Shown here in pieces: positions 10,211 to 21,345 of a stretch of 64,000 bases of DNA. The DNA is taken from positions 28,684,501 to 28,748,500 of the forward strand of contig JARKIP010000065.1 in NCBI GenBank assembly GCA_029990175.1, in the 5' to 3' direction. The notes beneath the pieces were generated by a model. The model saw only the letters and a list, made by a program, of their open reading frames with translations, was not told where the DNA came from and did not search any database. Source of the DNA: Petunia secreta (Eukaryota > Streptophyta > Magnoliopsida > Solanales > Solanaceae). Positions within the stretch are counted from its first letter, which is position 1; the number at the start of each line of letters is the position of its first letter. The translations under genes were made by a program, and so were the position numbers.

Positions 10211-11620
10211 GTACTAAAGGGGGGATGTTTTTCCCTCCTTTCGTTTAACATCTCATTTTACATAATAGAGGTCCATTTCAATATGCGAGTTCTCGAATAA
10301 GTCTTAAAAGTGTTTTCAGACTTGCGTGCAAAGTTTGGGGAATTATCGAGAAGTATATGTATTATTTAGACCCAAAATGCAGCACCTTCCTGTATTGTCA
10401 GATCTTTTGGTGCATTGGCCTGTGAGATAGCACTGAAGGAATGAGTCTCCGATGTGACAATTCCCCTTCTGGCGCATTTGCCCCAAAGTTCAGTCACGAT
10501 TGCGACTAAAGCTTCGCGAAAGCGCTGTGTCAGGGTATAAAAAGACCAGTAGGTCATCATAACTCAAAATTAGATCAAACCAAGCAATTAAGTTCGATCC
10601 TTAGGTAAGTCTAAGGAGCCAAATCATTCCAATTGATCAGAGTGAGGTAATTCTTAGAGGATTCAGAAGGGGAATAAGACCGTTCAGTAGCCAGATTGGC
10701 TCAGGACTTGAGTTAAGTGATATCATCTACTTCTTTGATGGCCTTTGTCCATATGGATGCTCTACGCACGCGATCCTTGTGTGTGTAGCTACCGATATGA
10801 CGTACATACTACGCCGTATCTTTAGATTGCATTTACAAACTATATTCTCAGGCTTGCATTATGTATCGATCGGTAGTCGGTGCTGGTCCTGACCGGTGAG
10901 TGTTATATCATTTCATGCACCCCTGGTACTTCATTTTGGCACTGCGCCTTTCCCCCCAGTAATCGATGTTTGTCACGCAGCGGGGAGGGATTTTTTGCAC
11001 ATGTGACTCTATTTCATCATGTTGCATCACATGAAATTTTATTCCATTAAGTTATATATGTGTTGAGTTGTGTGATTGTATGCTTTAAGTTTTTTGCACA
11101 CTGGCTATCGAGTTCTAGTTGTTGTTTGATTATCTGATTCCCTAGCTAGCCTTTTTGTTGTTTGAGGTAGCTAGGAAGCTTTCACTTACCGAGTCCTTTT
11201 GATTCACTCCCTGTCTGTTTCTTAATGTTTACTCATTTTGGAAGATTCCACTCCAGGACCCAGCTTGACGTGTGGTTAAGGAGCGAGGACGACTCAGCTG
11301 TTTGTGGTGAGGCAGCCCTTCTTCTTTGTGTCTTCTAGTCTTTAGCTTCTTTTGATAGTTCTATTTTATCCCTCGTGGGAGTTGTATATATTCTTTACAC
11401 TCGTAGATGTCTGATCTGGATAGAATCTAAATCATATATTTTGAGTAGTTAGCTCTGTGCATATATATATATGTTTGTGTGTGTGTGTGTGTGTGTTTTA
11501 TGTCTCTTCTAAGTCATGTTATGCTCATTATGTTGGTTAAGTTCGTAAAGGTTTGCCTAACTGTTTTAGGGAGAATTTAAGGTGCCCACACGACCTATTT
11601 GAAAATTTGGTTCATCTTAG
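10211..11620 (+). mobile_element. Old gypsy-type LTR, right part
   Basis: This continues the sequence cut at 3998. It has a TATA-like GTATAAAAAG (about 10536-10545), a TG microsatellite in the 11465-11497 region preceded by an AT run, and it ends at a decayed primer site (TTGTATAAGAGC, about 11621). No coding capacity is seen. The LTR reading comes from position and structure. Confidence 0.5.
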
Positions 11621-12320
11621 TTGTATAAGAGCTCGATTTTAGAGTCATTTCAGACAATGACAGTGTATAATAAAGTCTCGTTGATGGGTACAATGACGTT
11701 AGTATTGGCATGCAGGTAGTTTCCTTTCTTTCTTTCCTGATCGTACATGTTCCTTCTTTTTTGAAGCTAATTATCTTCGCTAACAGACTTGCAGTAATAG
11801 TGAGAACTCATGTGACATCTCATCATGAGGCAGAGGAGCCGTAGGCAGCACCTGCTATGCGAGTTGCTCTACGTGGTAGAGGTAGAGGCCGAGGAATAGA
11901 TCGTGACCAAGGCGAATATGGGGCTTAGCCTCAAGCAGCAGCCCAACCCAGGCCGCGAGAGCTGCAGATCATGATGATGATCTAGTGATTGAGGCCCAGC
12001 CAGAGGCTCCAGCATACCAATTCCTAAAAGGAAAGGTGACCGGGGATTTGTTTTCACTCAAGCTTTCCAGGATTCCATGATGAGGTTTATAAGGCTCGTG
12101 GCAATTCAGTTACTTCAAGAATCTTCTATACCTCAGGTAGCTCCTCAAGTTGCATTGATGTAGGTACTTAGGCTCAGGTAGCTCAGATTCCAAACAGAAT
12201 GATGCTCCGACAGTTCGTGTTCTAGAGGTTACGGTGTGGTATCTCAGGTAGTTTATGCTGGTCAGTCGGGTCTGGTAGTGGTTCCATCTTGGAAATTAGA
12301 GAGATTGGTTCCATTAGTCG
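11621..12320 (+). pseudogene. gypsy primer site and gag start, copy A
   Basis: A decayed Met-tRNA-like primer site (TTGTATAAGAGC) is followed by a gag N-terminus near 11826 with the RGRGRGR patch and a Gln/Pro-rich stretch (QPQAA, QPRP). Stops and shifts abound. It joins directly to a second copy at about 12322, so the LTR end, primer site and gag start are tandemly duplicated. Confidence 0.55.
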
Positions 12321-12321
12321 A

Positions 12322-12945
12322 GTTTTTGTGGGTGTTTTATGTCTCTTCTGAATCATGTTATATTCATTATATTGGTTGTGTTTGTAAGGGGTCGCCTGAC
12401 AGATCTAGGGTTGGATATTAGGTGCCCGCACGACCTATTCAGAAATTCAGGTCATCTCAGTTGTATCAGAGCCCAGTTTAGAGTCTCTCCAGATAACCAC
12501 AATGTCTAATAAAGTCTTGCTGATGGGTACATGACATTAGTATTGGCATATAGGCAGCTTCTTTTCTTTCTTTCCTGATCGTAGGTGTTCTTTTTGTTTG
12601 AAGCTAATTATCTTTGCTAACTTGTAGTAAAGGTTTGAACTCATGTTACAGCTCAGCGTGAGGAGGAGGAACCAGAGGCAGCACATGCTATGCGAGCTGT
12701 TCTGCATGGTAAAGGTAGAGGCCGAGGAAGAGATCTTGACCTAGACAGATATGAGGCTCAGCCTCAAGCAGCAACCCAGCCCAGGCCGCAAGAGTTGCAG
12801 ATCGTGATGATGATCTAGTGATTGAGGCCCAGCCAGAGTCTTCAGTAATACCAGATCCTGAGAGGAGGGTGACTGGGGATTTGTGCAGCAGCCCAGCCTA
12901 AGCCGCGAGAGTTGCAGATAGTGATGATGATCTAGTAATTGAGGC
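12322..12945 (+). pseudogene. gypsy LTR end and gag start, copy B
   Basis: This repeats the order of copy A: LTR end (about 12325-12455), primer-like TTGTATCAGAGC (12461-12472), and a gag start encoding REEEEPEAAHAMRA, GKGRGRGRD and PQAATQPRPQ. A further partial duplication of the Gln/Pro-rich end lies at about 12890-12940. It is cut at 12946 by the next LTR. Confidence 0.55.
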
Positions 12946-13773
12946 TGGTGCAAGCTAATCGGGTATTAGGCTTAGCAACCGAGCTGAACAGCGGAAAACA
13001 AAGATAGAAGCTTGACACAACTTTTCTTGCTTGAACGGCACCGAGAAACTTGTTCCGGTATGATTCAAGTAGAAGAAAAGAGCACCTAAGCTATGCAACA
13101 ATCCTCAAGAGAACAATGTCTCTTGCAAACTGAATGATCAAAGAGGAATTGTTCAATCAGATTCACCGAAAGCCACAAGTTCCGAAGGACCCCATCGGGT
13201 TTGCTCACATCTGAGACAAAAGAGAGTGCTCACGGCTACTCTTATTCAATATTCAATACCCAAAATCTAGGTGTTTACAAATGAAATAAAAAGGAGTTTA
13301 TATAGACAACACTAGGGACAAAATAGTAAAACGGTCACCTGCGACCAATAAGAATAAGCCACGTAGTGGCTGAATAAGCTAAGTGTTCGATCTGTTGAAT
13401 TCGAACACTTTAATTTTGGATGCTGTCTCTTCGGTTGCTTTCAGTGGTCCGCGTTGATGTGAAGTGTTCGGTTGTTTTCTGATTCGAACACATGAGCTCG
13501 AACACTTGAACTTGAACGCTCTTCCTTCGGTTGCTTTACTGTTCAACGTCGATATTGAGTGTTCCGTCGCTTCCTTGTTCGGGCTCGAGCTTGTAGATGA
13601 CGCCTTCGAATCTTGAGCTTGGCCAGTCACCTTTGGAGCGGTCAGCTTTGGAGCGGTTGCTTTCTCCCGACCAAGCCAATTGAATGTGAGTATCATGCAG
13701 CAACTTGGCTTGGCTTCGTGTCATCGGCCTCGATAAAATGAATGTCTGATCAGCACGGAGTTGGGCTGCATCA
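12946..13773 (-). repeat. 3' LTR of a broken CRM-like element
   Basis: It is 828 bp, TGGTGCAAGC... to ...GCTGCATCA on the plus strand, followed by a polypurine tract at 13774-13784 (minus strand). The minus-strand TATA box is CTATATAAAC (13298-13307). The U3 stretch upstream of it holds inverted repeats of a GTGTTCG/CGAACAC motif. The best is at 13381-13410, with exact 10-bp arms AAGTGTTCGA and TCGAACACTT. It is related to the LTRs at 37706 and 41972. Confidence 0.82.
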
Positions 13774-13883
13774 TCCTCCCCTTCTTCAAAATATTTCGTC
13801 CTCGAAATTGAGCCCTCTCCAGTCTCCGATCCTTGGTCTACAATACAAGGAGTTAAGTCAGCAACATTAAAGGTGTTGGACAC
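13536..13883 (-). pseudogene. Integrase C-terminal tail, reading into the LTR
   Basis: The frame contains SNTFNVADLTP, then SRTKYFEEGEDDAA, then SRPMTRSQAK, the gypsy integrase tail ending in a GP-x-TRxRA-like motif. The last 79 or so codons lie inside the 3' LTR (from 13773 down), so the polyprotein end is encoded by U3, as I recall being described for CRM chromoviruses. Upstream it is fused by an internal deletion near 13884 to the integrase core fragment, removing the later catalytic residues. Confidence 0.75.
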
Positions 13884-14316
13884 TCACAATAGTACGAGGC
13901 ACACCATGAAATTTCAACAGATTAGAAATAAATAAAGCAGCTACATGTTGTGCATCATCACACTTCTTTCAAGGAATAAAGTTAGCCATTTTGAAGAAAC
14001 GGTCCACGACAACGAAGATGCTATCATGTCCTCCCCCCGACCTCGATAACCAAAATCAAAATCCATGGATATATCAACCCTCGGTCGATTATGCACGGTA
14101 ATGGAGTATACAATCCACTTGGTTTGGACCTCGATTTAGCTATCTTGCAAATGAGACAAGCGTTGCAAAGCTTTTCTACATCTTGTCGCATTTTCGGCCA
14201 ATGGAACTGCTCGGACACGATTCCAAGAGTTTTATCGACACCAAAGTGTCCCATTAAGCCTCCGAAGTGAGCTTCTTGGACCAAGAGCTCTCTCCATGAT
14301 GACACTGGCACACAAG
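13884..14316 (-). pseudogene. Integrase zinc-binding domain and start of core
   Basis: The pattern AHFGGLMGHFG ... LCNACLICKIAKS matches an HHCC zinc-binding domain. It is followed by LYTPLP and, after a one-base shift near 14040, DSIFVVVDRF and KFHGVPRTIV. It stops at the deletion junction near 13884. The other side is cut at CCCTC (14317-14321) by the Athila-like insertion, and the polyprotein resumes at 21346. Confidence 0.82.
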
Positions 14317-14321
14317 CCCTC

Positions 14322-15668
14322 TGATGTTTGGCATGTTATGCCTATATTTCCTTAATGTTTCCTCACATTTGAGTATTGTATTCGCCCGTTTTCTAGTTAA
14401 TGAATGTGATTTTGCACTGATATTGTGTCGTATATGTGCTGTTCGTTATGAAGTGCAATTGGAGCTTTAAAGAACATGATCGAGCAAGAAAAAATTGGAT
14501 TTTGATTGAGGATTGGATCGAGCACACGAAGGCATAACACGACGCGAGCTGCGGAGCAAGGAGAGGAAAATTTTGCCTGGCGCGTTACTAGGCGCGCCGC
14601 GCCCCAAAGGCACCCAACCTTCTGGCGCGGTTCTCAGTGCGGGGTGTGGCCAAGGCGCCTGGATTTCGACGTAATCTGCATGTGTGCGCGCGTTCGGGGG
14701 CGCAGGGCGCCAGCTACAACGCCCCTGGAGCATTTTTGGTCTTCCTATTTCGTCTAGGCTTAGGTGTAACTTATTACTAGGCCTTTGTAAACCCTATAAA
14801 TATTCTTTTACTTAGTTTTTGAAAGAGTTCAGAGTTTGGAGCAATTGGAGAGCTCATAACATCTTGAACAAGGGTTTTTTTTTTCATTACATTAATTTAT
14901 TACATCATTATTTCATTATTTCATCAAATCTTTGTCTTGTGATTATGAGTAAGCGTAGCTAAATATATCGTTCTAGGGTTAGAGTATTTCATGAAAGTTG
15001 ATGTTTGAAGATTGAATTCCATATATTGAATCCCATAACGGATTGCTTATTCTTTCTTGATTTCACTTGTGTAATTGTCAGGGCCCGATAATTATGCATT
15101 ATCTATGGTTTTTAGATTGAACTCGGAAGAGGGAATTTATGAACGCAATAAGAAAGAGTAGGGCTAGATTGTGAACCAGGGAATTGGGGAACCAATTTGG
15201 GAGTAGGATAGACATATACTTGCTCGTCTAGTTTAACTAATTATAGAATTCGTTAATGCCTGCACGTGATTCAACCCATAGACATATAGGTATTGGAGTA
15301 GCCTGCATAAACCGTGAATAATCGAAAGGTTTTTACGGGTATATTTACTCTGTTAGTTAGTAATTCAGGATTTGAGAAGTGGAATCAATTGGAAAAGTCA
15401 ACTGGATTGTTCGTAACTCTGACACTGGACCGTCTCCTTATTACTGATAACAACCAAATTTGTGCTTCATTGTTTGAATTCACTTCTACTATTTTAATTT
15501 CTATTTTTGTAGTTGATAATATTCTCATTATTGAAAAAGATCCCTGAGTAGTTGTTAAGAAATTGTTTGTTAGGAGTCCAGTCTGAATAGTCCTCGTGGG
15601 AACAATACTCTACTTATCACTTTATTACTTGTCGACCACGTATACTTGCGTGTGCGTTGGGAGCAACA
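14322..15668 (+). repeat. 5' LTR, first Athila-like element
   Basis: It is 1347 bp, TGATGTTTGG... to ...GGGAGCAACA. A GC-rich island of GGCGC/GCGCC words (about 14575-14730) lies upstream of the TATA box CTATAAATAT (14794-14803). The rest is AT-rich and non-coding; ORFs across the GC island are composition artefacts. Confidence 0.9.
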
Positions 15669-15674
15669 AGTTTT

Positions 15675-15692
15675 TAGCACCGTTGCCGGGGA
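15675..15692 (+). other. Primer binding site (Asp-tRNA type)
   Basis: The site TAGCACCGTTGCCGGGGA differs by two bases from TGGCGCCGTTGCCGGGGA, the complement of the Asp tRNA 3' end usual in Athila-type elements. It lies 6 nt inside the LTR. Confidence 0.85.
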
Positions 15693-15811
15693 CTAATAGT
15701 TGACAGATTTCTTTTTGAACGATTACTTATTATCTATTCAGGTTAAATTTTTGTTTTGAGTTTTGTGTTGTTTCAGGTATTAGGTCCTGCTTGATATTTA
15801 CCTACAGGAAT

Positions 15812-17789
15812 TGCAGAAGAACGAACCTTAGCTGTGCGAGATGTTGCTCTCCCCAGCCTGGAGGGGGTAGCGTCTAGCATAGTTAAGCTTGCTATCACCG
15901 GGCACTTTGAGATTAAGTTCGGCATGATTCAGTTGCTGCATGTGACTGGGCAATATAGAGGATTACTTCATGAAGATCCGCAGCAACACATTCAGAATTT
16001 CTTGGAGATCGCTGATACTTATACACCGACGTGAGTTCCTATTGATTATGTTCGCTTTACATTGTTCCCGTTTTCACAGATTGGGGCCGCAAAGAGGTGG
16101 TTAAAGGCTAAAAAGTCTGGGTCTATCACTACTTGAGATGATTTTGCTAAGAAGTTCATAGCTAAGTTTTATCCATCCGCCAAGACAGCCCAGCTGAGGA
16201 GTAAAATTATGTCCTTCAGACAGATAGAAGGAGAGTCTTTGTATTCAGCCTGGGAGCAGTTTAAAGCTTATCATAGAGATTGTCCACACCATAACCAGTC
16301 AAATGAGGTACTGGCACACACTTTTGTGGAGGGGGTGACTGCGCATACTAAGATCATGGTAGATGCTACTGCTGGATGCCAAGTACTGGCCTTAAACGTT
16401 GACCAGAATTATGAGTTACTAGACAAGTTTTCGCAGAGCAATCCTGACTGGCAGGGAGATGGTAGAGCTACTACACAGAAATCTGCTGGGGTACTTTAGT
16501 TAGATGCAGTTTCAGAGCTGAGGGCGAGGATGGATGCTATTTCCAATCAAATTAGCAAGCTAGCTCTGCCAAAGACTCATCAACAAGTGGCTCCAGTGCA
16601 ACAACTCCAGAGTTTTTGTGAGGTTTGTGGTCAAGATCATGCTACAGAGGTTTGCTCCTCTAATCTAGAGTCAGTTTATTACGTGGGTAATCAAAACAGG
16701 CTGCAGGGTCAAAATCAGTATGGTAATGCTTATTATCAAGGCAATACGAGAGCCCAAAATAATTACCACCCACTTCCAGCTCCACCACAGCAGGTTAGCA
16801 ATTCAGTTGAAGATATGCTAAAGCAGATAATGGCGGGCCAACAGAGAATGATAGCAGACACTGCAGCCCATGCACAGGCCATACAAGATCTTGCCAATGC
16901 TCAAAAGAATCTGGAGCACCAGTTGAGGCAGTTGGTGGGAGAAATAAGTACTGTTAAAAAGCGGCCTGAGCAATGTCTTGCGTTGAATTTAATTGAAGGT
17001 GGAGAGCTGATGGCCAAGTCCGAGGAGAGAGCTGAAATAGAAAAAGTTAAAAAATGGAGAAGGTAAGGAAGAAAGAAGAGAGAAAGGAGGCACCTCTGCC
17101 GCCTCCACCATTCCCGCAGAGACTTATACCATCGAAGGATTTGGCCCAGTATCAAAAATTTGTGAGTATGTTGAAAGAGCTTCAAGTTAACATTCCTTTG
17201 ACTGATGTGTTTGAATTGATGCCATCCTTTGTGAAGTTCTTAAAAGAGATTTTAGTCAAGAAGAAAAAGCCTCAAGAGATAGATACAGTTGAGTTAGTTG
17301 AGGAGTGTAACACAATCTTGAGCAAGTTACCTCCAAAACTTCAAGATCTTGGGAGGTTTACTATTCCTTGCACTATTGGAAGGCATAATATCACTGGTGC
17401 ATTGTGTGATCTGGGTGAGAGCATAAATCTCATGCCTCTATCTGTTTGCAAAAGGTTAGGGCTAGGAGCAATCAAGCCCCCGTCAGTTACTCTTTAAGAT
17501 GGCGGATGGATCACTCACTCACCCTGATGGTAAGTTGGAGGATGTGTTGCTTAAATTTTGTAAGTTTACATTCTCTGCTGATTTTGTAGTCCTAGATTAT
17601 GAAGAGGACCGAGAAGCTCCAATCATTTTGGGGAGACCATTCTTAGTCACCTCGAAGGCAATTATTGACATGGAGCTGGGAGAGATGGCTGTTAGAGCGC
17701 ATGGAGAAAAGGTTACTTTCAAGGTTTATAATGAGAAGGAGTACATAACTAAGGTTGAAGAGTGCTCTATGATTGAATGTGTCAAATAA
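15812..17789 (+). pseudogene. Athila-like gag-protease (first copy)
   Basis: Gag begins near EERTLAVRDVALPSLEG. Its core includes LLHEDPQQHIQNFLEIAD, FPFSQIGAAKRWL and MSFRQIEGESLYSAWEQFK. A Cys-rich segment CEVCGQDHATEVC (about 16617-16657) and a Gln-rich middle follow. The retropepsin-like domain (about 17360-17700) has GALCDLGESINLMPLSV and IILGRPFL; the expected catalytic D-x-G reads DLG. In-frame stops occur at about 16032, 16135 and 16497, with frameshifts near 17050 and 17495. Nothing resembling RT follows. A strong splice-acceptor-like TTTACCTACAG lies at about 15797-15808, before the gag start. Confidence 0.82.
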
Positions 17790-19984
17790 GAACATGGAAG
17801 TAAACCAAATGACGTGTGTGAGCAGAGCGTGGAACAAGATAGGAATGGCACATCACATGTGAAGTTGAAGAGGGGTTCTCTCAAAGAAAGGAAGAAAGCA
17901 AAGGTTCGTCGTAAGAAGAGAAGACATAAATTCTGGAAGTGAGCTAAAAGTGTCGTCGTGCCACGACGTTAACTAGGGCGCTTCTTGGGAGGCAACCCGA
18001 GTTTGTACTTGTATTATTTTATTTATAGTGTCACGTTGTTTTTGTTTTTTCCTTGGATTGCAGGTTCATGTAATGTCGAGTTTAAGTGTGGGGTGTCCTC
18101 AGCCCTGCCTAATATTGTTGACCTGATGAGGGAAGTCTGAGTACCTCATACGATATGGAAGCTTGGAGGATGCTAGCACCAAGGACTAGAACCTTCAGGG
18201 AAGTTCTTTTACCCCTTGTACTTTATTTTTTGTCACACTGAGGACATTGCTTAGTTTTAAGTGTGGGGTGGGGAACTCTCCTTTATTTTTGAGGTTAGGG
18301 ATGCATGTACCGTTAGGATTTTTCCTTTGTCACTCGACGTTATTTTTATTTGTTTCTTGCTTTAATATATGAAAAAAAAAGTAGAAAACTAATGAAAAAT
18401 TGCAAAAATATTTTCTTTTTTAGTCTTTATTTGTAGTACATATCATCCACCCCATGGTTTTTCTTATTGCCTCGGTTCTTTTCCACGGGGAGGCCTTTGA
18501 ACCGAGTAGTTTTTTATTCTTATTAGGATTAGAGTAGTTAGTTATAGGTGGCCCTAGACGAAAGAAATAGGTAGAATGCTAGGTGCCTTTGATTTGTTTG
18601 ATACCGGTGGACTTGAACTTATTGCATGTGCTATAGGTGGTGTCTTTTGGTTTTAAATTGTGATGCATGCCTAGAAAGAATATGGAATGACCACCTTGAG
18701 ATGCTTGAGTCCACCCACTTGACTTTGTTGTGAACCTTTGTGCATTAGTGCTTAGATTTCCACAAGTTTCACTCTATTTGCTTGATTGAGAGTTGTGATG
18801 GAGCCATTTTGTGTGGATCGCGTGGAATGTGTGTTGTGAGGCATATTCTTATTGTACTCCATGTTGCATATTGATGTCTAGAACTTGCCCCGTGTGTGTG
18901 CAAAGCGAAATCCTTGGTTTGCTCTAGTCGGGAAATGATACAGGCCTTCTTGGATAAGCCTTTGACCTTGATTTGCCTACCCTTATATACACCTTGGACT
19001 TGATTGTTGTGATCTCTTTGATCTTTTTGTTGGCACCCACACCGCAAGCCTACCCAGTTGTTCTAAATTGCTTTCTATTGACCCTTTACTCCTTAAGCAC
19101 TTTAATTGATAATTGTCTATTATTGTGGAGTTTGTGGTTTAAATATTGGGAGGTTTTTGAGTGGAACCAATGAGGGGAATATTTGATAAATTGTGAAGTA
19201 GTTGAAGGAGCATTGGCAAGGGTTGGAAAAAATTAAAAAAAAAAAAAAAATTGGAAAAAGAAATAAAGAGAAAAGAAATGAATATCCATCCTTGCTAGTG
19301 TTGTGCTTAAAAGAAAATTTGCTACTTGTTGGAAAAGGTGTGTGAAATTGGTTGGGTGGTGAAATGGGTGGCTTTGATGAGACTTGTGCTTAATTTGTAT
19401 TGTGATGTATTAAAGTGCTTAGGGAAGTAGTCACTTTACCCATATGTACCCTACCAGCCCCTTAACCTACATTACAACCCATTAAAGTCCTAGTTAATCC
19501 CGATTAGAGTGAGCTTACATTAGTGGAGTCCTACACTACGGGCAAGCCTATGGTACATCGTGTGTGACATGTGAGATTTTCATGAGAGTGAGTGAATTCT
19601 TTCTATGCCATTGTCCCCATTCTATTCTTGATATTCATTATTGTGTGTGATATTTGGGCGACACTCTCTTGCTTCATTTTGGTGAGGGCACATGGTTTGC
19701 ATGAGATAGGTGAAGTTGCCGCTCTTGGTTGAGTAGATAGGTGTGATTTTGTGGGATCATGGTTGCAATGAGTTGAGTTTGTGCATTTGAGTTATCTTGG
19801 GGTGGTTGTTCTCTTATTTTGAGTTTGATAAATTGTTGGCATGTTTGTTGGACCCATAGTAGTCATGTGTGCATTTTTTTCAATGATCGGTATCAACCAT
19901 AGTTATAGGCAGACCTATTTTACCTAGGTTGGGAAGTTAGTTGTGAATTTCTCGAGGACGAGTAAAGGTTCAAGTGTGGGGTGG
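17790..19984 (+). other. Athila-like 3' non-coding region with conserved hairpins and purine motifs
   Basis: There is no believable gene in 2.2 kb. It contains an inverted repeat CGTCGTGCCACGACG near 17956-17970, the Athila-typical GGGAGGCAACCC hairpin (CTTGGGAGGCAACCCGAG, 17984-18001), and three polypurine-like AAGTGTGGGGTG motifs near 18084, 18262 and 19972. The last directly precedes the 3' LTR and is the working polypurine tract. A long A run is at about 19230. Confidence 0.75.
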
Positions 19985-21340
19985 TGAATTTTGGCATGTT
20001 ATGCCTATATTTCCTTAATGTTTCCTCACATTTGAGTATTGTATTCGCCCGTTTTCTAGTTAATGAATGTAATTTTGCACTGATATTGTGTCGTATGTGT
20101 GTAGGTGGTTATGAAGTGCAATTGGAGCTTTAAAGAGCATGATCGAGCAAGAAAAGATTGGATTTTGATTGAGGATTTGGATCGAGCACACGAAGGCATG
20201 ACACGACGCGAGTTGTGGAGCAAGGAGAGGCAAAATTTGCCTAGCGCGTTACTAGGCGCACAGCGCCCCAAAGGCGCCCAGCGCCCCAAAGGCGCCCAGC
20301 CTTCTGGCGTGGTTCTCAGCGCGGGGCGTGGCCAAGGCGCCTGGATTTCAACGTAATCTGCATGTGTGTGCGAGTTCGGGGGCGCGGGACGCCAGCAACA
20401 GCGCCCCTAGAGCGTTTTGGGACTTCCTATTTCGTCTAGGCTTTGGTGTAACTTATTACTAGGCCTTTGTAAACCCTATAAATACTCTTTTACTTAGTTT
20501 TTGAAAGAGTTCAGACTTTGGAGCAATTGGAGAGCTCATAACATCTTGAACAAGAGTTTTTCTTCCTTCCATTAATTTATTACATCATTATTTCATCAGA
20601 TCTTTGTCTTGTGATTATGAGTAAGCATAGCTAAATATATCGTTCTAGGGTTAGAGTATTTCATGAAAGTTGATGTTTGAAGATTTAATTCCATTTATTG
20701 AATCCCATAACGGATTGCTTATTCTTTCTTGATTTCACTTGTGTAATTGTCAGGGCCCGATAATTATGCATTATTTATGGTTTTTAGATTGAACTCGAAA
20801 GAGGGAATTTATGAACGCAATAAGAAAGAGTAGGGCTAGATTGTGAGCCCGGGCATCGGGGAACCAATTTGTATGTAGGATAGACATATACTTACTCGCC
20901 TAGCTTAACTAATTACAGAATTCGTTAATGCGTTCACGTGATTCAATCCATAGACATATAGGGATTGGAGTAGCCTACATAGTCCGTGAAGAATCGAAAG
21001 GTTTTCACGGGTATATTTACTCTGTTAGTTAGTAATTCGGGATTTGAGAAGTGGAATCAATTGGAAAACTCAACTGGATGATTCGTAACTCTGACCCTGG
21101 ACCGTCTCCTTATTACTGGTAACAACCAAATTTCTGCTCCATTGTTTGAATTCACTTCTACTATTTTAATTACTATTTTTGTAGTTGATAATATTCTCAC
21201 TATTGAAAAAGATCCCTGAGTAGTTGTTAAGGAATTGTTTGTTAGGAGTCCAGTCTGAATAGTCATCGTGAGAATGATACTCTACTTATCAATTTATTAC
21301 TTGTCAACCACGTATACTTGCGTGTGCGTTGGTAGTAACA
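19985..21340 (+). repeat. 3' LTR, first Athila-like element
   Basis: It is 1356 bp, TGAATTTTGG... to ...GTAGTAACA, matching 14322-15668. Compared with the 5' LTR it carries one extra copy of an 18-bp GC unit (GCGCCCCAAAGGCGCCCA, about 20262-20298). The TATA box is near 20475-20485. Confidence 0.9.
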
Positions 21341-21345
21341 CCCTC

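Larger units (their letters stand above)
14322..21340 (+). mobile_element. Athila-like element without RT (first copy)
   Basis: It is 7.0 kb, with LTRs 14322-15668 and 19985-21340, TG...CA ends and exact target duplication CCCTC (14317-14321, 21341-21345), inserted in the integrase region of the CRM-like element. The primer site resembles that for Asp tRNA, as used by Athila elements. It encodes gag and a protease-like domain only (about 15812-17789), followed by 2.2 kb non-coding. There is no trace of RT, RNase H, integrase or an envelope-like ORF. A sister copy lies at 23229-29282. Confidence 0.9.
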
